Origin: Prevotella sp. ne3005
GTDB taxonomy: Bacteria; Bacteroidota; Bacteroidia; Bacteroidales; Bacteroidaceae
Reading direction: 5' to 3'
Assembly (NCBI RefSeq): GCF_900110085.1
Contig: NZ_FOCK01000004.1
Span: 248,001-312,000, forward strand
DNA length: 64,000 bases
Part shown: in pieces, positions 10,539 to 19,321 of the stretch
Layout of the letters: each line of letters opens with the position of its first letter
Numbering within the stretch: position 1 is the stretch's first letter
Notes under the pieces: generated by a model
What the model saw: the letters and a program-made list of their open reading frames with translations, nothing else
Told to the model about the DNA's origin: nothing
Databases searched by the model: none
Program-made: the position numbers and the translations under genes

Positions 10539-10648
10539 ATTTATAGGGTAGCAAACTGTCCGTTTACAGGGAGTAAACCCAGAGTTCCCACGTTGGGAAC
10601 TCAGAGAAACTCGTAAGCAAACTCCCAGTAATCCCGTAGCGGACAGTC
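10539..10648. repeat. 22-bp-period dyad array A (about 5 units)
   Basis: Units start at 10539, 10561, 10583, 10605 and 10627. The second unit centres on GTTTACAGGGAGTAAAC and the third on AGTTCCCACGTTGGGAACT, a perfect 8-bp dyad with CGT centre. The first, fourth and fifth are decayed but keep the phase. It lies 12 bp beyond the stop of the GH51 gene at 10661. Confidence 0.7.
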
Positions 10649-10660
10649 TCGTTATTAGTA

Positions 10661-13201
10661 TCATTCTACCTGAATGGCTGTGAAGGAGTATGGGGGCAAG
10701 GTAAGCTGGGAGCCACTGAGGGAGAGGGACTTGAGTTCTACCTGCTGGTCCTTGGGCTTGCCGCAGAAGGTTTCGGCTTTGGCACCTTCGGGGAGGGAAA
10801 GGCCGTTTATTTTCAACACAAGCGGATCGGGCATGGCATTCACGAGCTTCAGATACCGATGGCCTGTCTTCGAGTCGCGCACCAGACTGGCACCAAGGCG
10901 ATAGCTCACATCGGGCAGGTTCTTTTGCGTGGCGCCAGGCATCTCTAGAGGCTCTATCATCAGCTTAGTGGTGACATAGCGGTCGCCGCCATAGACGGAG
11001 AAGAGGCGCTGAACCTCATAGGCAGGCGTGGGACGCACCTCTGTATTGGAGAAGTAGATCATGTCGGGATCCCAATTGTGGTGGCCATCCTTAGCGAGCA
11101 TGGGAGCATAGGAGGTCATCTCGACAACGTCGCCATTACGCTCCACATCCGTCAGATAGAGAGCCTCAGCAAGGGCTGTCTCCACGTTGGGGCGCTTGAC
11201 ATTGGTAGAGGCAGCATACTCACCTAGGTAGACCTTCGGGCCCTTCCTGTCGTAAGAGTCGTAGTAATCGCGATGGTGCATGAACCAGCCCGTAGACTCA
11301 TAATAGTGCTCATCGACCATATACTGCAGATCGGGATGCTTCTTCGCAAAGTCCCAACCCTCCAGATAGTCGGCACTGGGAGAGTGAAAGGGGCCTACAG
11401 TGCCACAGATCTTGATGTCGGGGTATTTCTCGCGGATGGCCTTGCAGATCATCTCGTAACGCTCCTCGAAGACGGTGGAGATGATATCCTCGTTGCCAAT
11501 GCCGATATACTTCAGGTTGAAGGGCTTGGGATGGCCTGCGTCAGCACGCATCTTGGCCCATTTCGAGGTGGCGGGGTCGCCATTGGCCCAATCGATCATA
11601 TCGAGCAGCTCCTGGATATAGGCAGGCATCTGGTCCATCGGGATACCACCCTGCTGACCACCAATGCCATTGCGGTTGTTGTTGGAGTTCTGACAAGGCA
11701 CACCTGCAGCGAGTACGGGCAGAGGCTCTGCTCCGATATCCTCACAGAACTGGAAGTACTCGAAGAAGCCGAGTCCTCGTGTCTGATGATAACCCCAGAT
11801 ATTGAAATCGGGCTTACGATCCTGCAAGGGACCTACGGTATGGTTCCAATGGTAGATATTCTCCAAGCCCTGTCCATGGCTCATGCAACCACCAGGGAAG
11901 CGCATGAACTTGGGTTTCATGGCAGCGATGGTCTCTGCCAGATCCTTACGCAGGCCGTTCTTGCGATGCATGAAGGTTTCTTGTGGGAAGAGGCTTACCA
12001 TATCGATGCCAGCCTTAGCCTCCTTGAGGCCGATGACAGCAAGGCGCGTCTTATCGCAGGTCTTACTGGCCGTTAACACTGCCTCGTACTGTTTCCAGTC
12101 CTTGCCCTCAGTCTTTAGTGTAGTCTTGGCGAGGACCACTCCATTGCTGTCGACGAGCTGGATGAGGAAGTTCTTCTTATCATTATAGTTACGTACGAAC
12201 ATGGAGAAGTCATACTTCTCGCCTGCCTTGATGGCGATACCATCCCAACCATCGTTAAAGATGGTGTCGTTGCCCAATACGGCATAACGTGGATTGTTCT
12301 TGCTCAGCGGATCAACCTGCACCACATTGATGGGTTTGCTACTGCTCCACCCTGTCGTGGCTTTCCAACCACGATGGTCTTTGGGCAGATACTCAAAATC
12401 GCGGTTCTGGATAAGCTCGGCATAGAGTCCACCATCAGCCGCATAGCTGATATCCTCGAAGAAGATGCCAATGAGCTTGTCGCTGATAGGCTTCTCTTCA
12501 TTAGTTACCACTAATGTGGCTTTGACGGGCATACGATAGAAGGGGTTCTTGGCATCCTCATACATCCGCTCCTGACTCTTTTCCCTATCAGCAGCCTGTT
12601 GCTCGAAATGGCTGACGATGGTCTTCAGTTCACTGGCAGAGAGCTCGAATTTGCAACCTTCCTGCAAAGTCCCGGCAACAGTGGCCGTATCGCGAATCCA
12701 TGCTGCTTGATCTATGAGGCTTTTCTCGTCCTTCGAGAACTGACGGAAATCATTGGAAGCCGATACCCAGCGCTTGTCGCCACCCTTCGTCTGATAATAG
12801 ATGTCGAAGGTGCCATTATCGTTGGCAAAGATAACGGGTTTCAAGCACTGGCGGGTGGTCATCATAGGATAATCCTGTGGTCTCCAGGAAACGAGGTCCT
12901 TGCTGTAGGCAGCAGCAAACATCGGACTTCTGTCGTTAATCTGGAACACCAATCGCCATGTACCATCCTGGGCACGAGTCACAGAAGGATGGTACATCCG
13001 CTTCTCTACTCCCCATGTACCATAGTCAGATGAGCAGAGCTGTCCTAAGTCCTGCCAACCATTGCCAGATTGCTGTGCGATATGCAAGCCAGCTCTCTCT
13101 CCAGGGCAATAGAGAAACACCTGCTTGGTGTCTTGTGCGTATACCTCAACCCCTGCTATCAGCAGAAGCAAACCCATTCCAAAACGTATAAGTTTTCCCA
13201 T
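10661..13201 (-). CDS. GH51 alpha-L-arabinofuranosidase with N-terminal propeller-like domain
   Basis: An 846-residue exported enzyme. I place the start at the ATG at 13201 (MGKLIRFGMGLLLLIAG, signal peptide ending VYAQ), because the TATCTTTG promoter at 13229-13236 lies between it and the upstream ATG at 13258. Residues about 25-190 (YCPGERAGLHIAQQSG ... YYQTKGGDKRWVSAS) resemble blades of a GH43-type beta-propeller and may bind sugar. The GH51 part then starts at IGIFFEDIS, with acid/base Glu in GIGNED, nucleophile Glu in YLGEYA and a C-terminal beta domain. It is a paralogue of the GH51 gene at 6134. Confidence 0.9.
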   Translation of the reverse strand: MGKLIRFGMGLLLLIAGVEVYAQDTKQVFLYCPGERAGLHIAQQSGNGWQDLGQLCSSDYGTWGVEKRMYHPSVTRAQDGTWRLVFQINDRSPMFAAAYSKDLVSWRPQDYPMMTTRQCLKPVIFANDNGTFDIYYQTKGGDKRWVSASNDFRQFSKDEKSLIDQAAWIRDTATVAGTLQEGCKFELSASELKTIVSHFEQQAADREKSQERMYEDAKNPFYRMPVKATLVVTNEEKPISDKLIGIFFEDISYAADGGLYAELIQNRDFEYLPKDHRGWKATTGWSSSKPINVVQVDPLSKNNPRYAVLGNDTIFNDGWDGIAIKAGEKYDFSMFVRNYNDKKNFLIQLVDSNGVVLAKTTLKTEGKDWKQYEAVLTASKTCDKTRLAVIGLKEAKAGIDMVSLFPQETFMHRKNGLRKDLAETIAAMKPKFMRFPGGCMSHGQGLENIYHWNHTVGPLQDRKPDFNIWGYHQTRGLGFFEYFQFCEDIGAEPLPVLAAGVPCQNSNNNRNGIGGQQGGIPMDQMPAYIQELLDMIDWANGDPATSKWAKMRADAGHPKPFNLKYIGIGNEDIISTVFEERYEMICKAIREKYPDIKICGTVGPFHSPSADYLEGWDFAKKHPDLQYMVDEHYYESTGWFMHHRDYYDSYDRKGPKVYLGEYAASTNVKRPNVETALAEALYLTDVERNGDVVEMTSYAPMLAKDGHHNWDPDMIYFSNTEVRPTPAYEVQRLFSVYGGDRYVTTKLMIEPLEMPGATQKNLPDVSYRLGASLVRDSKTGHRYLKLVNAMPDPLVLKINGLSLPEGAKAETFCGKPKDQQVELKSLSLSGSQLTLPPYSFTAIQVE

Positions 13202-13228
13202 AATGATTGTTTTTAGTAATTTATGGGG

Positions 13229-13236
13229 CAAAGATA
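13229..13236 (-). promoter_or_regulatory. -7 element for the second GH51 gene
   Basis: TATCTTTG on the minus strand. It lies 28 bp before the ATG at 13201 and downstream of the alternative ATG at 13258, so it decides the start. Confidence 0.75.
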
Positions 13237-13239
13237 CGA

Positions 13240-13270
13240 AAAAAGCCGAAAGCATCAAAACTTTCGGCTT
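13240..13270 (-). terminator. Terminator of the esterase-symporter operon
   Basis: AAGCCGAAAG / CTTTCGGCTT stem followed by a T-run on the minus strand. It sits directly upstream of the next gene's promoter and so insulates the two units. Confidence 0.85.
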
Positions 13271-13291
13271 ATTTTCTTTATCAGAAGAGGA

Positions 13292-14683
13292 TTACTCTTT
13301 GGCGCGAGCCTCAATCTTCTTGTTAATGTCATCTATCACCTCGTCAGTAAGTTCATACTTCGAGATGATGAACATAGCGAGGAGCAACAGGGCTGCAGGG
13401 ATGACACATACGAGCCAGAGGATACCCTCCTGAGCCTCTGGAGTCTGCTCAATCACCTCGGGATTGTAAGATACGTAAGCCAGGATAGCGGGAGCCACCA
13501 CACTGCCCAAAGTCATACCGGCCTTGAAGAAGATACCCGTCAAGGCGTTTACGATACCTGCGATGCGCTTGCCGCTGACATACTCACCGTAAGAGATGAC
13601 CTCAGGCACCAGTGCCCACATGTAACCTGTGGCAACAATCACACCAGTAGACTTCACGAACTGAGCGATGTAGACAATCGTCATGCTGGGCTCTTCCATC
13701 TTAGCCGCTACATACAGGAATCCCATACCGATAATGGCGATGCCGAGGAAGATATAGAACATATTCTTCTTACCCACCATCTTCTTGATCATAGGAACAA
13801 GGGGCATGAAGATGAACGAAGGTGCTGAACCAAGGCCCATGAAGATTGACAACTGGTCGGGTGAGCCGTGCATGTTACTATTGATGAAATAGGCACCTGC
13901 AGCATTACCAATTGACATCATGGCAAAGGCGGTAATGAAGAAGAAGGCGATGATACGCAGCGGACGGTTGTGGAAGAACTCCATCCACAGGTCGCTGATC
14001 TTCACGTTGGCAGCCTCGCTGGCATCCATCACCACGCGCTCTTTACACTGGCTGAAGCAGAAGAACAGCAGGGCCAGACCTACAAGGGCGTAGATGGTCA
14101 TTGTGGTAAACCAGGCAGCAGGATCCTTCGGCAGTCCCTCAGCCTCCTGATCAGTGAAATAGGCGATCAACAGGGGAAGACCAGAACCTACGGCCAGACC
14201 ACCACAGTTAGCCATGAACATACGGACAGAGGTCAGGATGGTAATCTCATCGGTATCACGGGTGAGTGAAGAGTTCAGGGCACCGTAAGGTACATTGATA
14301 AAGGTATAAAGCAGCGTCATGGCGATGTACGTGATGTAAGCGTAGAGCAGTGACGGAGCAAAGCCGTTCCAGAAGCAGAGGATGGCAAAGCCCGTAAGTG
14401 GTATACCTACAAAAACCAAGTATGCACGATACTTTCCTAACTTAGGATTGTTCTTGTCAATCAGGGCACCTACGATGGGGTCCCAAATCACGTTTGCCAC
14501 ATTACCTACTGTAAACATCACGGAAACATCAACGGCATCGAGTCCATAGATGTCGGTGTAGAAAAACAGCAGATACATACATGTAGTCTGGAAAATCAGG
14601 TTCTGCGCCAGGTCACCGGAACCAAAGCCGATACGCTGGAGCCAAGAGAGCTTATAAAAGCCTTTGTTTTCGTTTGTTGACAT
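13292..14683 (-). CDS. GPH-family sugar:cation symporter (MFS)
   Basis: A 463-residue inner-membrane transporter with about 12 hydrophobic segments. It has the GPH (MelB/XylP-like) N-terminus GFGSGDLAQNLIFQTTCMYL and the cytoplasmic loop DPIVGALIDKNNPKLGKYRAYL, the family's D-(x)-G-...-D-R-(x)-G-[RK] type signature with K for R. Members move oligosaccharides, pentosides or hexuronides with Na+ or H+. It lies 10 bp downstream of the esterase gene at 14694 with a terminator after it, so the two form an operon. Probable cargo is a sugar released by the neighbouring glycosidases. Confidence 0.88.
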   Translation of the reverse strand: MSTNENKGFYKLSWLQRIGFGSGDLAQNLIFQTTCMYLLFFYTDIYGLDAVDVSVMFTVGNVANVIWDPIVGALIDKNNPKLGKYRAYLVFVGIPLTGFAILCFWNGFAPSLLYAYITYIAMTLLYTFINVPYGALNSSLTRDTDEITILTSVRMFMANCGGLAVGSGLPLLIAYFTDQEAEGLPKDPAAWFTTMTIYALVGLALLFFCFSQCKERVVMDASEAANVKISDLWMEFFHNRPLRIIAFFFITAFAMMSIGNAAGAYFINSNMHGSPDQLSIFMGLGSAPSFIFMPLVPMIKKMVGKKNMFYIFLGIAIIGMGFLYVAAKMEEPSMTIVYIAQFVKSTGVIVATGYMWALVPEVISYGEYVSGKRIAGIVNALTGIFFKAGMTLGSVVAPAILAYVSYNPEVIEQTPEAQEGILWLVCVIPAALLLLAMFIISKYELTDEVIDDINKKIEARAKE

Positions 14684-14693
14684 AATTGTATTT

Positions 14694-16667
14694 TTATTTA
14701 TTAATGATTAATTCGAAGGATGACATAGGGAGTCCGCTTAACGAGCGCACATTAGCCTTGATAGGATTATCCTTCCAGGCATAACGGACTGCATAAATCT
14801 TGCTCATGGGATGGAAATCCTGAGGAAGAGTCAGTGTAATCTGATTGCCTGCAGCTGATGCCACGATATTTTGGAAGACCTTATCTCCATCCCAAGCAGC
14901 AACCTCAAACTCGTAAACCTCACCAGGCTGTACAGGCTGGTCCAGGGTCAGAACAATACTATTATCGTTTACTTTGGAGGCGACGACCTCTGGAGAGAGT
15001 AACACCTTATTATTATATATAAGACGATCGAAGCATTGGCCAACACGTTCTGCAACCTCTTTCTTACGGAGAGGATGGATGTCGACAGTCTCACCTAAGT
15101 CATTTATAACTGCCAACTCTGCATAGGAATCTGCCTTGGCAACAATACGCTGGGCTTCGCGCAGGCTGGCCCATCCACTATTCATCGGCTCTATCTGTGG
15201 TGTGATGGGGCGTGGGAAACCTGTCTGCTGACGACCATCGTAATTGGCTAGCTGCACGATGACAAACGGCATCTGTTGATTCTGCCAACGGTCGCGCCAA
15301 CAACCCATCAATTTCTTCAGATAGTCGGCATAAGGAGCAGGATTACCAGTGTTGGATTCACCCTGATACCATACTACACCGCTGACAGCATAAGGAGCCA
15401 AAGGATAAAGCACAGCATTATAAAGGGTGGTGGGCAAATTCTGTAATGAGACATCGCCACTGGGACAAGATGGCATCTCCAGACCAACGTGCACTCTCCA
15501 CTGTTCGCTGAGGGGAATAACATCTTTTGGCATGGGGTTTTGAGAGCATCGATCATCACCGAAGCAAAGCATATAAGGCTTCTCTGGTATGAAATGTACC
15601 TGCCCGAACTTATTGATAAAACGCACGGTAATCACATTGTCGCCTTCCTGAAGCAGGCCATCAGGAATATCGTAACGTCGTGGAGGATACTGATAGTAGG
15701 TATGCCCCACCTCCTTACCATTCACATATGTAACATCCTGATCGAAGAGGGTGCCAAGGAGCAGACGGGCAGGCTGTCCTGCATGGGCTTTGTCGATGTT
15801 GATATGTTGACGCAGCCAAATGGTGCCTGTACCACGCCACCCCCAGTTATATTGATTGATCTGCTGCCATGAGGCATCGTCATACGAGGAAGAGTTCCAA
15901 CCCTGAAGCATACCGGGATCATTAGTATCGAGAATGGTTTGCCACTGTTTGGAAGCTTCGCCGTTGGCTCGCATCTGCGCCCTAACATAATCATCGTTCT
16001 GATAGATTTGCGTCTTCCTGATGAGTTGGGGATAATCCTTTTCAAGGGAATCCTTTGAGATCCAAGCTTCGATGGGAGTTCCTCCCCAACTATTAACAAT
16101 GAGTCCCTGTGGCACTTTTGTCTTTTCAAACATACGCTTGCCTAGAAAATAAGCAACAGCGGAGAATGGCCATGCATTCTGCTTATTGACAGATTTCCAG
16201 TTAACAGAGGTTGGACGAATGTCATCACGGACACCATGGACATCTGTCTCATTCTGCACACGGAACATGCGGATCTGCGGATTCTCGTAGGTATCAATCT
16301 CACTGGCATACTGCGGATAGACGCGCTCAATATGCACATCAATATTCGACTGTCCAGAGAGGAGCCACACATCGCCGATGAGGATATTATCAATAGCTTG
16401 GTCATTAACCATCATCTGATAAGGGCCTCCGGCTTTCATCTTGGGCAGGTCAACACGCCAACGCCCGTCAGTACCGGCAGTAACTGTATAAACCTTCTTA
16501 TTAAAAGTAATCGTTACTGTTTCACCAGCTTCGGCCTTGCCCCAGACAGGTATTACCTTGCCCCGCTGGAGCACCATGCCCGACTGAAATAATTGGGGCA
16601 ATGTGACCTTTGCCTCAGCGAAAGAGGCACCAAGAAGTGCCATCAAACATAATGCAAATTTCTTCAT
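14694..16667 (-). CDS. Sialate O-acetylesterase-like SGNH esterase
   Basis: Exported 657-residue deacetylase. The signal peptide ends FAEAK (about 20). An N-terminal beta domain leads to the SGNH block I motif LLSGQSN (Ser107), and the later VVWYQGESNTGN matches the family's conserved WYQGE motif. A jelly-roll-like segment with WLRQHI is inserted in the middle (about 220-340), as in other members of this family (SASA/DUF303). In a plant-glycan context it is more likely an acetylxylan-type esterase than a sialate esterase. First gene of an operon with the GPH symporter. Confidence 0.85.
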   Translation of the reverse strand: MKKFALCLMALLGASFAEAKVTLPQLFQSGMVLQRGKVIPVWGKAEAGETVTITFNKKVYTVTAGTDGRWRVDLPKMKAGGPYQMMVNDQAIDNILIGDVWLLSGQSNIDVHIERVYPQYASEIDTYENPQIRMFRVQNETDVHGVRDDIRPTSVNWKSVNKQNAWPFSAVAYFLGKRMFEKTKVPQGLIVNSWGGTPIEAWISKDSLEKDYPQLIRKTQIYQNDDYVRAQMRANGEASKQWQTILDTNDPGMLQGWNSSSYDDASWQQINQYNWGWRGTGTIWLRQHINIDKAHAGQPARLLLGTLFDQDVTYVNGKEVGHTYYQYPPRRYDIPDGLLQEGDNVITVRFINKFGQVHFIPEKPYMLCFGDDRCSQNPMPKDVIPLSEQWRVHVGLEMPSCPSGDVSLQNLPTTLYNAVLYPLAPYAVSGVVWYQGESNTGNPAPYADYLKKLMGCWRDRWQNQQMPFVIVQLANYDGRQQTGFPRPITPQIEPMNSGWASLREAQRIVAKADSYAELAVINDLGETVDIHPLRKKEVAERVGQCFDRLIYNNKVLLSPEVVASKVNDNSIVLTLDQPVQPGEVYEFEVAAWDGDKVFQNIVASAAGNQITLTLPQDFHPMSKIYAVRYAWKDNPIKANVRSLSGLPMSSFELIINK

Positions 16668-16687
16668 CTATTGTTGTTTTGATGTTG

Positions 16688-16695
16688 CAAATTTA
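16688..16695 (-). promoter_or_regulatory. -7 element for the SGNH esterase operon
   Basis: TAAATTTG on the minus strand 21 bp upstream of the ATG. Confidence 0.6.
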
Positions 16696-16801
16696 CTAAA
16701 TAATCCCGTTAAAATAGTCAAAATGTTGTTTTTTCTTATGGAATGAAACATTTTGAAAAGCATCTGTAACAAATTAGAATATGGGATGAGACAAAAATCA
16801 C

Positions 16802-16809
16802 TACCTTTG
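16802..16809 (+). promoter_or_regulatory. -7 element for the second GPH symporter
   Basis: TACCTTTG 22 bp before the ATG at 16831 and downstream of the alternative ATG at 16753, which it excludes. Confidence 0.75.
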
Positions 16810-16830
16810 CAGCAGATTTCAATCACAAAC

Positions 16831-18270
16831 ATGAAGCAGTTGTCATCAGAGAAAGTGTCATTAGGCGAAAAGCTCGGCTACTCGTTAGGAGATGCCGCGG
16901 CAAATCTGGTATTCCAGATGATGATGATCTTTCAGCTGAAGTTCTATACCGATGTGTTCGGTTTGGACGGTGCAGTGGCAGGTAGTGTGCTGATGATTGC
17001 CAGCATCTCGGCCATCATCGTCGACCCTACCGTAGGCATACTGACAGACCGCACGAACACCCGCTGGGGAAAATTCCGCCCTTGGGTGTTGTGGACAGCC
17101 ATACCTTTCTGCCTGTTTTATGTCTTAGCTTTCTATAATCCTGGAATTGAAGATAAAGGGATGGTCGCCACATATGCCACGATTTCATACGTGTTGCTGA
17201 TGACCGTCTATTCCTTTAACAATGTCCCCTATACATCATTAGGTGGTGTGATGACCAGTGTCATTCGAGAGCGCACCAGCATCACAACTATCCGATTCGT
17301 TGTAGTAACCATTGCCCAGTTTATTGTCCAGGGGTTGACTTTACCATTGGTAAGCCAATTCTCAAAAGGCAGTACACTTCAGCATGGCTGGACATGCACT
17401 ATCGGGCTTTTTGCCTGTGTGGCCTTTATTTTCTTCATCATTACTTTCCTTGTTACAAGAGAGCGCATCCAACCACCTCCTAGACAGAAGATGAGTATTA
17501 AGGAGGATGTGAAGAATACTGTTTCGAGCATATCATGGAATGCAATGGCACTTCTGACCTTTGCCATCTTCATTACATTGGCCATGTGGGGATCGGCTAT
17601 GAACTTCTATTTCCAATACAATGTTGACCAGAAGTCGCTCTACGATTTCCTCTCACATTTCGTCACTATCAGACAGGAAGACGCCTATTCCATTGGCTTC
17701 TCGGCTTTCAATATGATGGGTGCCGTCGTACAGTTTATAGGCGTCATTTGTTTCTCGCAGTATCTGGCAAACAAATACGGAAAGAAGAAGACCTTTATTG
17801 TCTGTCTCTCACTGACAGCTTTCTTCACAGCTCTTTTCTATATCCCTACGCCAACAGATGTCAGTTTGGTGTTTGTGCTTAACTTCTTGAAGTCGTTGGC
17901 ATATGCTCCGACCATTCCGCTGCTTTGGGCGATGATAGGTGATGTAGCAGACCATATTGAATATGAGAACCATCGCCGTGCCACAGGTTTCTGTTTCTCT
18001 GGCATTGTACTGGCCCTGAAAATTGGACTCGGATTCGGTGGAGCCATTGCAGGCATCATCATCTCGATGTTCGGTTATGTGTCTGGTAACGTATCTGTAC
18101 AGAATGAGAGTGCGATGGAGGGTATCCGTCTTGTATCGAGTATTGTTCCTGCCCTACTCTTCTGCGTAGGTGTAATGGCACTCTACTTCTACCCGATTAC
18201 AAAAGAATATAATGAGAATATGCAGGCAGAGCTGGCTGCACGCCGCAGGATGGCTCAAGCTGAAAAATAA
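16831..18270 (+). CDS. GPH-family sugar:cation symporter (MFS)
   Basis: A 479-residue transporter with about 12 membrane segments. The start at 16831 (MKQLSSEKVSLGEKLGYSLGD) is chosen because the promoter TACCTTTG lies just ahead of it. The GPH signature DPTVGILTDRTNTRWGKFRP is complete, including DR and K. It is related to, but distinct from, the symporter at 13292. The cytoplasmic GH43 follows after 38 bp, so imported oligosaccharides are probably cleaved by that enzyme. The cargo is inferred to be xylo- or arabino-oligosaccharide. Confidence 0.9.
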   Translation: MKQLSSEKVSLGEKLGYSLGDAAANLVFQMMMIFQLKFYTDVFGLDGAVAGSVLMIASISAIIVDPTVGILTDRTNTRWGKFRPWVLWTAIPFCLFYVLAFYNPGIEDKGMVATYATISYVLLMTVYSFNNVPYTSLGGVMTSVIRERTSITTIRFVVVTIAQFIVQGLTLPLVSQFSKGSTLQHGWTCTIGLFACVAFIFFIITFLVTRERIQPPPRQKMSIKEDVKNTVSSISWNAMALLTFAIFITLAMWGSAMNFYFQYNVDQKSLYDFLSHFVTIRQEDAYSIGFSAFNMMGAVVQFIGVICFSQYLANKYGKKKTFIVCLSLTAFFTALFYIPTPTDVSLVFVLNFLKSLAYAPTIPLLWAMIGDVADHIEYENHRRATGFCFSGIVLALKIGLGFGGAIAGIIISMFGYVSGNVSVQNESAMEGIRLVSSIVPALLFCVGVMALYFYPITKEYNENMQAELAARRRMAQAEK

Positions 18271-18308
18271 AATAAACAACAGTCATTAACTCGTAAAAAC
18301 AAAACAGT

Positions 18309-19313
18309 ATGAAACCACGCTATCTTTATCCTCAAGATTATTATGCAGACCCTTCTGCCAATGTGTTTAACGGCAAACTATACGTATATCCCTCGCACGA
18401 CTGGGAGGCTGGTGCCGCTTTCGACGATGATGGTGGACATTTCCAGATGAAAGACTATCACGTTATCTCTATGGAAGATGTTGAGAACGGCGAGATTACC
18501 GATCACGGCATGATCCTGCATGTAGACCAGGTAAAGTGGGCAGAAAAACAGATGTGGGATAACGATGTCGTTGAGAAAGACGGCAAATATTATCTGATTT
18601 TCTCTGCCAAAGACTATAATGGTGTGTTCCACCTTGGTGTAGCTATTGCTGATAAACCCGAGGGACCATTTGTTCCTCAAGAGCACCCTATCCGCGGTTC
18701 GTTCTCTATCGACCCAAGTGTATTCAAGGACGAAGATGGCCAGATTTATTGCTATTTCGGTGGTCTCTGGGGTGGTCAGCTTCAGTGGTATCAGGCTCCT
18801 GAGAAGCTCCTAAAAGAGGGAGGTGTCGATCTCGGTCCTGCTGCCGATAAGAAGACTCAGCTCTTTGCTCCTGCTGATGTTCCTGCCCTTTCCAGTTTCG
18901 TTGTAAAGATGAGCGATGATGTACTTCAGTTTGCCGAGGCTCCTCGTAGCGTTGTAGTGCTCGATAAGGACGGTCAACCCCTAAAGGCTGGTGATCCTCA
19001 CCGCTTCTTCGAAGCATCATGGATGCACAAATATAATGGTAAATATTATTTCAGCTATTCTACTGGTGACAGCCACATGTTGTGCTATGCCATTAGTGAT
19101 AATCCTTATGGACCATTTACCTATCAGGGAGTTATTCTCGATCCCGTTGTGGGTTGGACAACCCATCACAGCATTGTACAGTACAAAGGTGAGTGGTTCC
19201 TGTTCTACCACGATTGTGTACCTTCAAATGATATTACTCATCTGCGTTCATTGAAGGTTCAACGTCTGTTCTATAACGAGGACGGCACCATCCAAAAGGT
19301 GATAAACGAGTAA
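18309..19313 (+). CDS. GH43 glycosidase, cytoplasmic
   Basis: A 334-residue five-bladed propeller enzyme without a signal peptide. Likely catalytic residues are Asp14 in YYADPSANV (base), Asp135 in SIDPSVF (pKa modulator) and Glu235 in RFFEASWMH (acid). The His in WTTHHS near the C-terminus fits the family's metal or structural position. GH43 covers beta-xylosidases and alpha-L-arabinofuranosidases; which applies cannot be decided here. The gene follows a GPH symporter in one operon, so it should act on imported oligosaccharides. Confidence 0.9.
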   Translation: MKPRYLYPQDYYADPSANVFNGKLYVYPSHDWEAGAAFDDDGGHFQMKDYHVISMEDVENGEITDHGMILHVDQVKWAEKQMWDNDVVEKDGKYYLIFSAKDYNGVFHLGVAIADKPEGPFVPQEHPIRGSFSIDPSVFKDEDGQIYCYFGGLWGGQLQWYQAPEKLLKEGGVDLGPAADKKTQLFAPADVPALSSFVVKMSDDVLQFAEAPRSVVVLDKDGQPLKAGDPHRFFEASWMHKYNGKYYFSYSTGDSHMLCYAISDNPYGPFTYQGVILDPVVGWTTHHSIVQYKGEWFLFYHDCVPSNDITHLRSLKVQRLFYNEDGTIQKVINE

Positions 19314-19321
19314 ACGTTTAT

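Noticed and set aside
10130-10616. Short frames in both directions inside the long inverted repeat
   Set aside because: They translate the low-complexity tandem units (PPTLHQ-like and GVGC-like runs) and show no protein character.
13202-13258. Upstream ATG of the second GH51 gene
   Set aside because: The promoter box at 13229-13236 lies downstream of it, and the ATG at 13201 gives a proper signal peptide.
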